Of a DNA stretch of 64,000 nucleotides, positions 18,232-26,989 are shown piece by piece. Origin of the DNA: an uncultured Roseburia sp. (GTDB lineage Bacteria; Bacillota; Clostridia; Lachnospirales; Lachnospiraceae); the NCBI GenBank assembly GCA_947644305.1, contig CANRYS010000008.1, positions 62,001 to 126,000 on the forward strand. Reading direction: 5' to 3'. The position numbers and the translations under genes are program-made. Below the pieces are notes generated by a model. It did not search any database. It was not told the origin of the DNA and saw only the letters and a list, made by a program, of their open reading frames with translations. Position 1 is the first letter of the stretch, and the number at the start of each line of letters is the position of its first letter.

Positions 18232-19169
18232 GTGAAGTAAAAAAGATTGCGACTCGTGAGAGTTATGGAAATGCCCTGGCAGAGCTGGGAGCAGAATTTG
18301 AGAACCTGGTTGTTCTGGATGCGGATCTTGCCGCTGCTACAAAGACGGGAGTGTTTAAGAAAGCATTTCCGGACAGACACATTGACTGTGGTATCGCAGA
18401 GTGCAATATGATTGGTATTGCAGCAGGACTTGCCGCTACCGGTAAGATTCCTTTTGCTAGTTCTTTTGCTATGTTTGCGGCAGGACGTGCTTTTGAGCAG
18501 GTTCGCAACTCCGTTGCCTATCCGAAGCTGAATGTAAAGATCGGAGCTACCCATGCGGGAATCTCTGTAGGTGAAGACGGAGCTACCCACCAGTGTAATG
18601 AGGATATCGCTCTGATGCGCACGATTCCTGGTATGGTTGTTTTGAATCCATCGGATGACGTGGAAGCAAAAGCAGCAGTACGGGCAGCCATCGAGCATGA
18701 GGGTCCGGTATATCTTCGTTTTGGACGTCTTGCGGTACCTGTGATCAATGACAAGCCGGATTATAAGTTTGAGCTTGGCAAGGGTGTTGTGCTCCGTGAG
18801 GGCAAAGATGTAACCATCATCGCTACCGGACTTCCTGTATCCGAGTGCCTGGCAGCAGCAGATAAGCTGGCAGCCGACGGCATCGATGCGAAGGTGATCA
18901 ACATTCATACCATCAAACCGCTGGATGAGGAGCTTGTTCTGGCAGCAGCTAAAGAGACCGGCAAAGTGGTAACGGTCGAGGAACACTCAGTGATTGGTGG
19001 TCTTGGAAGTGCAGTGTGTGACGTGCTTTCTGAGAAATGCCCGACCAAAGTAATGAAGATCGGTATCAATGACACCTTTGGAGAATCTGGTCCTGCGGTT
19101 GAGCTGGTTAAGAAATATGGTCTCGACGCAGACAGCATCTATGCAAAGGTAAAGGATTTTGCCAAATAA
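18228..19169 (+). CDS. Transketolase, C-terminal subunit
   Basis: Second half of the split transketolase, 313 residues: the pyrimidine-binding domain (about 1-165, with DCGIAECNMIGIAAGLA, whose Glu activates ThDP) and the transketolase C-terminal domain (about 180-313, with VEEHSVIGGLG). It pairs with the N-terminal subunit encoded just upstream. The start is GTG 18228, overlapping the upstream stop. The split form is common in Clostridia and is not a frameshift: both parts have clean starts and ends. Confidence 0.96.
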   Translation: MSEVKKIATRESYGNALAELGAEFENLVVLDADLAAATKTGVFKKAFPDRHIDCGIAECNMIGIAAGLAATGKIPFASSFAMFAAGRAFEQVRNSVAYPKLNVKIGATHAGISVGEDGATHQCNEDIALMRTIPGMVVLNPSDDVEAKAAVRAAIEHEGPVYLRFGRLAVPVINDKPDYKFELGKGVVLREGKDVTIIATGLPVSECLAAADKLAADGIDAKVINIHTIKPLDEELVLAAAKETGKVVTVEEHSVIGGLGSAVCDVLSEKCPTKVMKIGINDTFGESGPAVELVKKYGLDADSIYAKVKDFAK

Positions 19170-19216
19170 AAGAGACTAGTTATCAAAAATCATTATACTA
19201 GTATGAAACAAAAGTA

Positions 19217-19253
19217 ATGGGGATTATGTTTCGAACCGAATCATAGTCCCCAT
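19217..19253 (+). terminator. Hairpin after transketolase, possible terminator
   Basis: ATGGGGATTATG pairs with CATAGTCCCCAT (11 of 12) around a 13-base loop, about 50 bases after the transketolase stop. There is no T run after it, so intrinsic termination is uncertain; it may act with the long hairpin element that follows at 19259. Confidence 0.5.
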
Positions 19254-19258
19254 TGATA

Positions 19259-19422
19259 TAGCTCGATGGCGCCAATTTGAACCCTGCCTCCGACTTGTGA
19301 TAGCAGAAAAATAGCTAGGCGCTTGAATGAGGTGATGTGGTGGCATCATCGAATGAAAGCAACAACGCTATTTTGCTGCTAGCGCAGTACGAAACAGGGT
19401 TCAAATTGGCACCGTCGAGCTA
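19259..19422. repeat. 164-base long palindromic hairpin element
   Basis: The 28-base arms at 19259-19286 and 19395-19422 are inverted copies with two mismatches. Inside them a second inverted pair (TAGCAGAAAAATAGC against GCTATTTTGCTGCTA) and a third small hairpin (GATG...CATC) continue the pairing, so the whole unit can fold into one long stem. No ORF is present. A shortened relative with the same outer sequence lies at 32893-32943, so this is a dispersed family, similar in form to MITE or REP-type palindromes. Confidence 0.85.
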
Positions 19423-19446
19423 CAAAAGAAAAAGGATGTAACGGTT

Positions 19447-20787
19447 ATGAATCATTCATCATATCAGCTATGTTGGATCTTTGTCGTTTATTCTTTTATC
19501 GGCTGGTGTGCCGGTGTCGTTGTAAATGCAGTACAGAAGAGAAAGTTTGTGAACACGGGATTTATGTCTCTGACATTTTGTCCTTCCTATGGTCTAGGTG
19601 CTGTGTTATATTCTATCTTCCTGCCAGAACTCCGGGAAAACTGGTTATTTTTATTTGTGGCTGGCGCAGTGATGGGAGCGGTACAGTGCATTTTGACAGG
19701 TGTTGTGCTACAGCGGATCTTTCACCGCCGATGGTGGGATTACAGCAAAAAAAGGTTTCAGTTTGATGGGTATCTGCATATAGGGCATCTCATCGTTTTT
19801 GGATTCTCGGCTTTGTTTATTTTCTGGATTGGAAATCCATTGCTTTTTCGTGTTTTGTCCTGGATGCCAAAATTCATCGGCCATATTTTCCTATTGGGAA
19901 TCTTTTTTCTTATGATTCTTGACTGTATTGTGTCCAGCGTGGCTGTTCTACAGTTGAAAATCCGTCTGCGCCCTATGGAGCAGTTCACGGAAAATATGCA
20001 GAAGATGACGAACGAATTGGGCAATGCGTTGACTGCACGGATTCAGAGGCGTATGTTGCGGGCGTATCCCAATCTGGAGTCAGATAAGTCCAGGGAAAGA
20101 GAGCGGACAAAGCAAAAACCGGTTGTCTTTGCAAAGGGATGTTGTTTTTATAAATTGGTGTGGCTTTTTCTCATAGGGGCATTTCTCGGAGATATCGTGG
20201 AGACTATATTCTGCTATCTCACGGATGGGGTGTGGATGAGCCGGAGCAGCGTTGTATACGGACCCTTTAGTTTTGTCTGGGGAATTGCCTGTGCCCTGCT
20301 GACGGGGCTTCTTTATAAATATAAAGATAAGAATGATCGTTACATGTTTTTTGCCGGAACCGTGTTGGGGGGTACATACGAATATATATGCAGTGTTTTC
20401 ACTGAGATCGTATTTGGAACCGTATTTTGGGATTATAGTGATATTCCTTTTAATCTGGGAGGTCGAATCAATCTGCTCTATTGCTTTTTTTGGGGAATTG
20501 CTGCTGTGATCTGGTTCAAAGGGATCTATCCAAAGCTTTCTGCGCTGATCGAAAAAATACCCAAAAGGACAGGAATCGTTGTTACCTGGTTGTGTATTGG
20601 CTTTATGTTGGTAAATGCAGCATTGTCGGGTCTGGCGCTGTCAAGATATGACGAAAGACAGAGGGAGGATATGATTCAGCAGACAGAGGAGCCGGATTCA
20701 TTGAGTCGTTTTCTGGATAAGCATTTTCCCGATGAAAGAATGGAACGGATCTATCCAAATGCGAAAACGGTAAATGAGGGAATCTAG
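19447..20787 (+). CDS. Multi-pass membrane protein, putative ABC-transporter type IV (CmpB-like) family
   Basis: A 446-residue integral membrane protein with two copies of the domain described as putative ABC-transporter type IV (PF06541-like), each starting with a conserved F(I/L)xGxxxG/E segment: WIFVVYSFIGWCAGVVVNAV near the N-terminus, and VWLFLIGAFLGDIVETIF from about residue 238. About ten hydrophobic helices are visible, with a charged central loop (about 185-230). No ATPase gene is adjacent, so the transport role is only a family label. Its stop lies 31 bases before the chosen aroA start. Confidence 0.8.
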   Translation: MNHSSYQLCWIFVVYSFIGWCAGVVVNAVQKRKFVNTGFMSLTFCPSYGLGAVLYSIFLPELRENWLFLFVAGAVMGAVQCILTGVVLQRIFHRRWWDYSKKRFQFDGYLHIGHLIVFGFSALFIFWIGNPLLFRVLSWMPKFIGHIFLLGIFFLMILDCIVSSVAVLQLKIRLRPMEQFTENMQKMTNELGNALTARIQRRMLRAYPNLESDKSRERERTKQKPVVFAKGCCFYKLVWLFLIGAFLGDIVETIFCYLTDGVWMSRSSVVYGPFSFVWGIACALLTGLLYKYKDKNDRYMFFAGTVLGGTYEYICSVFTEIVFGTVFWDYSDIPFNLGGRINLLYCFFWGIAAVIWFKGIYPKLSALIEKIPKRTGIVVTWLCIGFMLVNAALSGLALSRYDERQREDMIQQTEEPDSLSRFLDKHFPDERMERIYPNAKTVNEGI

Positions 20788-20818
20788 TACTAGTTGGAAA
20801 GAAAAGGGGAGTGTGAAC

Positions 20819-22168
20819 TTGAAATCTTTTACATGTACACCATTACAGAGAAATCAAAGATATGAAGTAACCGTGCCGGGTTCTAAGAGCATTACGAACC
20901 GGGCGCTTCTTTTGGGAGCGCTAGGCAGCGGGAAAACTGTACTAAAGGGTGTTCTTTTTAGTGATGATTCCAGAGTGTTCATGGAGGCGCTGAAAGAGAT
21001 CGGTTTTTTTGTGGATATTCAGGAAGAGGAGAAGAGGGTTACCATCGAGGGGATGGGTGGAAGGATTCCGGGAGACGGGGCACAGGAAAGAACCGTGTAT
21101 GTGGGGAGCGCGGGAACTGCCGCCCGGTTTCTCACAGCGATGTTAGCACTGTCCGGCGGGAGATTTTTGGTGGAGTCCTCGGAACAGATGAAGGCAAGAC
21201 CGATGAAGCCTCTGCTGCTGGCGTTGGAAGAGCTGGGGACGGAGTTTGAATATCTGGAGGAACCTTATGCTTTTCCTTTCCGCATTTTGGGGAGGAGATC
21301 CCAGGGAGATTCAGCGCCGTCAGAGAGTTCCCCCAGGGTAGACCTGAATATTGACCAGAGCAGCCAGTTTTTGAGCGCCCTGCTTTTGAGCGGCGTGATG
21401 TGTGGTGGTGGGCTGACGATTCATCTGACAGGAACAAGGAGTGCCAAGGCCTATGTGAATATATCCATGAAAATGATGGCGGAGTTTGGCTGTGAGGTGG
21501 AGCAGATCGAGGAAAATACCTACCTGGTACGCCCGGGGCAGCAGTATCAGGCAAGGGAATATCAGGTGGAGCCGGATGTATCCGCGGCATGTTATTTTTA
21601 TGCCATAGCGGCAGTGACGGAGAGTGAAGTGAAGGTAAAGCACGTACACAGCACCACCACCCAGGGAGATATCCGCTTCCTAAAAGTTTTACAGCAGATG
21701 GGTTGCCGCCAGAGAGAAGAAGAGGACGGCATCGTCGTAGCCGGCGGTCCGTTAAAAGGAGTTCATGTGGATATGGGGGACTTCTCTGACCAAACCATGA
21801 CATTGGCAGCCATCGCTCCTTTTGCTGATGGGGATACGGTCATCGATGGCGTTGGGCATATTCGGGGACAGGAATCTGACCGGATCCGGGGCATCGTCAC
21901 AGAGCTTGGCAGGATGGGGATCCAGTGTGAGGAGAGACAGGATGGATTGACGATCCATCCCGGTGAAGTCCGGCCGACGGTGGTCAAAACCTATGAGGAT
22001 CACCGGATGGCGATGTCATTTGCTGTCACAGGATGCGGGGCTGAAGGCATCGTGATAGACGATCCAGGGTGCTGCCGCAAAACCTTTGAAAATTATTTTG
22101 AAGTGTTGACAAGTCTTAATATAACAACTAATATAAAGAATGACAGAAACAAGTTGCTAGTAAAATGA
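20819..22168 (+). CDS. aroA: 3-phosphoshikimate 1-carboxyvinyltransferase (EPSP synthase)
   Basis: Sixth step of the shikimate pathway: shikimate-3-phosphate plus PEP gives EPSP. The 449-residue protein has VPGSKSITNRALLLGAL near the N-terminus, the PEP-site motif GSAGTAARFLTAMLAL, the Asp of DFSDQTMTLAAIAPF, the arginine motif RGQESDRIRG and the EDHRMAMSFA signature near the C-terminus. The start is set at TTG 20819, eight bases after AAGGGGAG; GTG 20813 and ATG 20774 are in frame but badly spaced or overlap the upstream gene. It fits with the fused aroD-aroK gene 5 kb downstream. Confidence 0.95.
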   Translation: MKSFTCTPLQRNQRYEVTVPGSKSITNRALLLGALGSGKTVLKGVLFSDDSRVFMEALKEIGFFVDIQEEEKRVTIEGMGGRIPGDGAQERTVYVGSAGTAARFLTAMLALSGGRFLVESSEQMKARPMKPLLLALEELGTEFEYLEEPYAFPFRILGRRSQGDSAPSESSPRVDLNIDQSSQFLSALLLSGVMCGGGLTIHLTGTRSAKAYVNISMKMMAEFGCEVEQIEENTYLVRPGQQYQAREYQVEPDVSAACYFYAIAAVTESEVKVKHVHSTTTQGDIRFLKVLQQMGCRQREEEDGIVVAGGPLKGVHVDMGDFSDQTMTLAAIAPFADGDTVIDGVGHIRGQESDRIRGIVTELGRMGIQCEERQDGLTIHPGEVRPTVVKTYEDHRMAMSFAVTGCGAEGIVIDDPGCCRKTFENYFEVLTSLNITTNIKNDRNKLLVK

Positions 22169-22180
22169 ATGGAGAGTAGT

Positions 22181-23959
22181 ATGAAAAAGTTGACCGAACA
22201 GTTAGAAGAGATTGTAAAAGCCGGCTTTGAGCGAGCAGGTTATAACAAAAAATACGGATTTATCAGTGTTTCCAATCGTCCAGATCTGTGCCAGTACCAG
22301 TGTAATGGTGCGATGGCCGCGGCGAAGGAGTATCACAAAGCACCGATTCAGATCGCCGGGGATGTGGTAGAAGGATTAAGGGAGAACTCTGCCTTTGAAA
22401 AGATCGAGGCAGTCAACCCTGGTTTCATAAATATAACAGTAAGTGGAGAATTACTGAGACAGGCCGGTGTGCAGATGATGACACAGGAGCGGTTTGGTCT
22501 TGAGAGGTCAGCGGAGCCCAGATCCGTAGTGATTGATTACGGCGGGCCGAATGTGGCGAAGCCCCTTCATGTGGGGCATCTTCGTTCTGCCATCATCGGA
22601 GAGAGCATCAAGAGGATTTACCGCTTTATGGGAGATCGTATCGTGGGCGATGTGCATCTCGGTGACTGGGGGCTTCAGATCGGTCTAATCATCACAGAAC
22701 TGAAAAAGCGTCAGCCAGAGCTCCCGTATTTTGATGAGAGTTTTGAAGGGGAGTATCCAGCAGAAGCGCCTTTTACGATATCAGATCTGGAAGAGATCTA
22801 TCCCTATGCCAGCGGGTATTCCAAGGAACATGAGGATTATCTGACTGAGGCGCAGGAAGCGACCGTAAGTCTTCAAGAGGGTGTCCGGGGATATCGTGCC
22901 CTCTACGATCATATTCTAAACGTATCCATTGCAGATCTAAAGAAAAATTATAAAAAATTAAATGTAGAATTTGACCTATGGAAAAAAGAAAGCGATGCCC
23001 AGCCTTATATCCCGGATATGGTGGAAAAGATGAAGGCAGATGGTCTCGCTTATATGAGTGAGGGTGCGTTGGTGGTGGACGTCACAGAGGAAGGCGATAA
23101 AAAGGAACTTCCGCCATGTATCATCCTGAAATCCAATGGGGCTTCTTTGTATTCTACCACAGATCTGGCGACCATTGTGGAGCGGGAGAAGCTGTTCGCG
23201 CCGGATGAGATCATTTATCTGGCGGATAAACGTCAGACCATGCATTTTACCCAGGTGTTCCGCGTGGCGAAGAAGGCAGGGCTCACTGGCGATGACACGA
23301 AGCTTGCATTTATCGGTTTTGGCACGATGAACGGAAAGGATGGAAAGCCTTTTAAGACGAGGGATGGCGGGGTTCTGCGATTGGAGACGCTTCGAGAGGA
23401 TACCAGTGCAGAAGTGTACAAAAAGATCCAGGAAAACCGTGATTATGAGGAGGCAGAGGCGAGGGAGATCGCAGAAAAGGTCGGTCTTGCGGCGATCAAA
23501 TACGGAGATTTGTCCAATCAGGCGTCCAAGGATTATATATTTGACATGGAGCGTTTTACTTCCTTTGAGGGAAATACGGGGCCGTATATTCTTTACACTA
23601 TCGTCCGCATCAAATCGCTGCTCGCCAAGTATGAACAGGCAGGGGGGACGGTATCTCCCACAGGTGAATCGGAGAAACTTCTGGCGCCAGTTCAGGACAG
23701 CGAGACCGGCTTATATCTGACACTGTGTAAATTTGCAGATACGATGGAAGCTGCCTACAGTGAGAGGGCGCCTCATAAGATCTGCCAGTTTGTCTATGAA
23801 CTGAGTGAGAGTTTCAATCGCTTTTATCATGAAACTAAGATTCTGGCCAATGAGGATGAGAAAAGGAAGGCTTCCTATATCGAGCTGCTTGTGCTGGTGA
23901 AAAATGTACTGGAACAGTGTATTGAACTGCTCGGTTTCAGCGCACCGGACCGGATGTAA
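22181..23959 (+). CDS. argS: Arginine-tRNA ligase
   Basis: Class I synthetase charging tRNA-Arg, 592 residues. It has the N-terminal Arg-tRNA-synthetase additional domain, the HIGH-type motif in PLHVGHLRSAIIGE, the degenerate KMSKS loop usual for ArgRS (FKTRDGG), and a C-terminal DALR anticodon domain. ATG 22181 is preferred, giving an MKKLTEQLEE start behind GGAGAG; ATG 22169 overlaps the aroA stop and has no ribosome binding site. It sits 12 bases after aroA, so probably in the same transcript. Confidence 0.97.
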   Translation: MKKLTEQLEEIVKAGFERAGYNKKYGFISVSNRPDLCQYQCNGAMAAAKEYHKAPIQIAGDVVEGLRENSAFEKIEAVNPGFINITVSGELLRQAGVQMMTQERFGLERSAEPRSVVIDYGGPNVAKPLHVGHLRSAIIGESIKRIYRFMGDRIVGDVHLGDWGLQIGLIITELKKRQPELPYFDESFEGEYPAEAPFTISDLEEIYPYASGYSKEHEDYLTEAQEATVSLQEGVRGYRALYDHILNVSIADLKKNYKKLNVEFDLWKKESDAQPYIPDMVEKMKADGLAYMSEGALVVDVTEEGDKKELPPCIILKSNGASLYSTTDLATIVEREKLFAPDEIIYLADKRQTMHFTQVFRVAKKAGLTGDDTKLAFIGFGTMNGKDGKPFKTRDGGVLRLETLREDTSAEVYKKIQENRDYEEAEAREIAEKVGLAAIKYGDLSNQASKDYIFDMERFTSFEGNTGPYILYTIVRIKSLLAKYEQAGGTVSPTGESEKLLAPVQDSETGLYLTLCKFADTMEAAYSERAPHKICQFVYELSESFNRFYHETKILANEDEKRKASYIELLVLVKNVLEQCIELLGFSAPDRM

Positions 23960-24008
23960 GCCAGCGGTCAAATAAATATTACTAAGATGGAAGAAATGGG
24001 GGAATAGG

Positions 24009-25340
24009 ATGTATCGAGACGTGTCAAGATTAATCATGTATGGAAATATCAGCAGGGATTCAGTGTTGATGAAGCTGAGCGAGATCTTTAAGAAGATTTC
24101 AGGAGACAGTGAGGTTTCTGACGGCAGAGAAACTTACGTGAGGGAGATGTATGACCAGGTGTACAGGCTTTTGGATATCGCCACCAGATACGGTTTCGAT
24201 AACAACCTGTGGCAGTGTTATATCGCATATCTGCTTGCTGTCAATGAAAATCCTTTTAGTGTGATCTGTGAGAAAGTGGGAGTGGATCATGAAAAGGTGG
24301 ATACTGCCAGCGTGAATCGGATCGTGAAGCAGGATATGCAGTGTTTTTATCATTTGTTCCATTATGACTTCACAGAGGTGGAGAAACTTTTGGAGGTAGA
24401 GTGCTTTTCTATTCTGACCGATTACCATTCGATGGCGAAGGATGAAAATACCTACAATAAAAGTGTCAGCGAGAAAGTGAAAGAACTGGCGAAGGAGCTT
24501 TCTGAAGCAGCAGATGGGGATGGATTTTTCCGGGTTCTGACGGATTTTTATAAAAGATATGGCGTAGGCAAATTTGGTTTGAATAAAGCGTTCCGGGTGA
24601 AACACGAAGAGTCTGGCGAGATGGTGCTGTCGCCCATCACCCATACCAGTGAGGTGACATTGTCTCATCTGGTGGGGTATGAGATCCAGAAACAGAAGCT
24701 TATCGATAACACGGAGGCATTTGTGGAGGGGAGAAAGGCGAATAACTGTCTGCTGTTCGGTGACAGCGGCACCGGAAAGTCTACCTGCATCAAGGCGATT
24801 CTGAATCAATATTATGACCGTGGCCTCCGACTGATCGAGATCTATAAGCATCAGCTTCAGGATCTCTCTGGCATTATCGAGCAGGTGAAGAACCGAAACT
24901 ATAAATTTATCATATATATGGATGATCTCTCTTTTGAAGAGTTTGAGATCGAATACAAATACCTGAAGGCAGTGATCGAGGGCGGGATGGAGGTGCGTCC
25001 AGATAACGTGCTGATCTATGCTACCTCAAACCGCCGCCATCTGATCCGGGAGACATGGAGCGATCGCTCGGATATGTCCAGGGATGAGCTCCATCACTCA
25101 GATACGATGCAGGAAAAACTTTCCCTGGCAGCCCGTTTTGGCGTAACCATCAATTTCTCTAGCCCGTCGAAAAAGGAATTTGAGGAGATCGTATTGGGGC
25201 TGGCAGCAGAGCACTCGGATATCCGTCTTACCAATGAGGAACTGCTGATGAAGGCAAATGCCTGGAGTGTGAGAAACGGCGGTTATTCTGGAAGAGTGGC
25301 GGAGCAGTTCATCACCTATTTAAAATCCGTAAAAGCTTAG
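24009..25340 (+). CDS. AAA-type ATPase, DUF815 family
   Basis: A 443-residue ATP-binding protein of the DUF815 family. The N-terminal 220 residues are helical and not assignable. The AAA-like core starts at about 225 (LVGYEIQKQKLIDNTEAF) with Walker A GDSGTGKST and Walker B FIIYMDDLSFEEF, then sensor-1 LIYATSNRRHL. The family's role is unknown; the fold resembles DnaA/IstB-type helper ATPases. It is followed by the YqeG phosphatase gene with a 14-base gap to the chosen start, so co-transcription is likely. Confidence 0.88.
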   Translation: MYRDVSRLIMYGNISRDSVLMKLSEIFKKISGDSEVSDGRETYVREMYDQVYRLLDIATRYGFDNNLWQCYIAYLLAVNENPFSVICEKVGVDHEKVDTASVNRIVKQDMQCFYHLFHYDFTEVEKLLEVECFSILTDYHSMAKDENTYNKSVSEKVKELAKELSEAADGDGFFRVLTDFYKRYGVGKFGLNKAFRVKHEESGEMVLSPITHTSEVTLSHLVGYEIQKQKLIDNTEAFVEGRKANNCLLFGDSGTGKSTCIKAILNQYYDRGLRLIEIYKHQLQDLSGIIEQVKNRNYKFIIYMDDLSFEEFEIEYKYLKAVIEGGMEVRPDNVLIYATSNRRHLIRETWSDRSDMSRDELHHSDTMQEKLSLAARFGVTINFSSPSKKEFEEIVLGLAAEHSDIRLTNEELLMKANAWSVRNGGYSGRVAEQFITYLKSVKA

Positions 25341-25354
25341 AAAGGAAAATGGAA

Positions 25355-25891
25355 ATGTTCGAGAGATTTTTTCCAGATGAGTCGGTATCATCCACTTATG
25401 ATATTGATTTTCAGAGTTTGTATGAAGAAGGATACCGGGGGATCTTGTTTGACATTGACAATACCCTGGTGGAACATGGCAAGGGTGCCAGCGAACAGGC
25501 GCTGGATCTGTTTCGCCGGCTGGGAGAGATGGGATTCCAGTGCTGTCTGATTTCCAATAATAAGAAACAGCGAGTCAGCAGTTTTAATGAAAAGATTGGC
25601 GCCCATATGATCTTTAACGCCCATAAACCCAGAAGGAAGGGCTATCGTGAGGCCATGGAGATGATGGGAACGAACAAAGAAAACACGCTTTTTGTGGGTG
25701 ATCAGCTCTTTACGGATATATGGGGGGCAAAACGCATCGGGATACGGAATATCCTGGTGAAGCCCATCAATAAAAACGAGGAGATCCAGATCGTTCTTAA
25801 ACGATATTTGGAAAAAATTATATTAAAAGAATATCGTCAGAAAAAGAAGGACAGAAAAAATGAAAAGAATGGAAAAAATATTACTTGCTAA
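25355..25891 (+). CDS. yqeG: YqeG family HAD-IIIA phosphatase
   Basis: A 178-residue HAD-superfamily phosphatase. Motif I is FDIDNTLVEHG, motif II lies in CCLISNNKKQRV, the Lys is in NAHKPRRKGY, and motif IV is FVGDQLFTDIWGAKRIG. YqeG relatives occur across Firmicutes and in plastids as phosphatidylglycerophosphate phosphatase-like enzymes, so a phospholipid substrate is possible but unproven. ATG 25355 is preferred, eight bases after AAAGGA. The 3' end, with a very basic tail (RQKKKDRKNEKNGKN), overlaps the start of the peptidase gene by 32 bases. Confidence 0.93.
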   Translation: MFERFFPDESVSSTYDIDFQSLYEEGYRGILFDIDNTLVEHGKGASEQALDLFRRLGEMGFQCCLISNNKKQRVSSFNEKIGAHMIFNAHKPRRKGYREAMEMMGTNKENTLFVGDQLFTDIWGAKRIGIRNILVKPINKNEEIQIVLKRYLEKIILKEYRQKKKDRKNEKNGKNITC

Positions 25892-26966
25892 GCAGTTGGA
25901 CGGTATACTGATTAGTTCATCGGCTAATATGAGAAGTTCCGTCGGGTTCCGGGGAGAGGGGATTGTTTTTGTTTCCAGGAACAGACCACTGGTGTTTACG
26001 GACTCCCGCTACACCATCGCGGCAAAACAGGAATGTCCAGAAGCGGATGTGATCCAATATAGGAAAAATATCTATGAGAGCTGGCTCACAGAGCTGATGA
26101 AACGTCTGGGCAGGGAGGCAGTGGCAGGGATGTCCATTGGATTTGAAGATGAGACCATGACGGTTCAGACATATCAGACGATACTTGCACTTATTAAAAA
26201 GCATGAGCTGAAAAATATGACATTGGTGCCTCTCCATAAGCAACTGGACCAGCTCCGTCAGGTGAAGACGGAACAGGAACTTTTGGATATAGAGAAGGCA
26301 GAACAGATCGGAGACAGGGCATTTACCCGGATCGTTGAGAAGATCCGGGAGATCCGGGGCCGGGGAGAAGACCTTACAGAAAAACAGGTGGCGGCATATC
26401 TGGAATTTTACATGAAAGAAATGGGTGCAGAGGGCACCAGCTTTGACACCATCGCTGCCAGCGGAATCCATTCTTCCATGCCCCATGCCATAACCACTGA
26501 CAAGGCGCTGGAAGAAGGGGACTTTCTGACGATGGATTTTGGATGTCGGGTAAACGGATACTGCTCCGACATGACCCGCACAGTTGTGATCGGTGAGGCG
26601 GGTGAAAGACAGAGGGAAATCTATGATGTGGTGCTGCGGGCACAGACAGCGGCGATTCAGGCGGTAAAGCCGGGGATAAAGGGCAGTGAGGTGGACGCGG
26701 TGGCGAGGGATATCATCCGGGAGGCAGGTTATGGAGACTGTTTTGGTCACAGCCTGGGCCACAGTGTGGGTCTGATGATCCATGAGACGCCCTGTTTTTC
26801 GCCGAAAGACGAAACCGTCCTGGAGCCGGGGATGGTCATTACCGTGGAGCCGGGGATCTATGTGGAAGGCTTTGGGGGTGTGAGGATCGAGGATGTGGTG
26901 ACAGTTACAGAGGAAGGCTGCCGGAATTTGACCCATTCTCCCAAGGAATTGATGGAACTGACATAA
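25860..26966 (+). CDS. M24 family aminopeptidase (Xaa-Pro dipeptidase-like)
   Basis: A 368-residue peptidase with an N-terminal creatinase-like domain (about 1-130) and the C-terminal pita-bread catalytic domain. The five metal ligands are visible: the two Asp in DFGCRVNGYCSDMTRTV, the His in GHSLGHSVGL, and the Glu residues in VEPGIYVEGF and GVRIEDVV. It removes N-terminal residues next to proline from peptides, probably in the cytosol as no signal peptide is seen. The start overlaps yqeG by 32 bases; an alternative ATG lies three codons downstream. The next gene is the fused aroD-aroK, 23 bases on. Confidence 0.93.
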   Translation: MKRMEKILLAKQLDGILISSSANMRSSVGFRGEGIVFVSRNRPLVFTDSRYTIAAKQECPEADVIQYRKNIYESWLTELMKRLGREAVAGMSIGFEDETMTVQTYQTILALIKKHELKNMTLVPLHKQLDQLRQVKTEQELLDIEKAEQIGDRAFTRIVEKIREIRGRGEDLTEKQVAAYLEFYMKEMGAEGTSFDTIAASGIHSSMPHAITTDKALEEGDFLTMDFGCRVNGYCSDMTRTVVIGEAGERQREIYDVVLRAQTAAIQAVKPGIKGSEVDAVARDIIREAGYGDCFGHSLGHSVGLMIHETPCFSPKDETVLEPGMVITVEPGIYVEGFGGVRIEDVVTVTEEGCRNLTHSPKELMELT

Positions 26967-26989
26967 TTGGAGAAAGAGAGACAGACAGC

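Noticed and set aside
18225-18235. Frameshift splitting transketolase
   Set aside because: The two halves have proper ends at known domain boundaries with a GTGA overlap, the standard split form in Clostridia.
25917-26936. A 339-codon open frame on the - strand opposite the M24 peptidase
   Set aside because: Its translation is rich in Cys, His and Phe in the pattern typical of an antisense shadow; the + strand protein has five conserved metal ligands.
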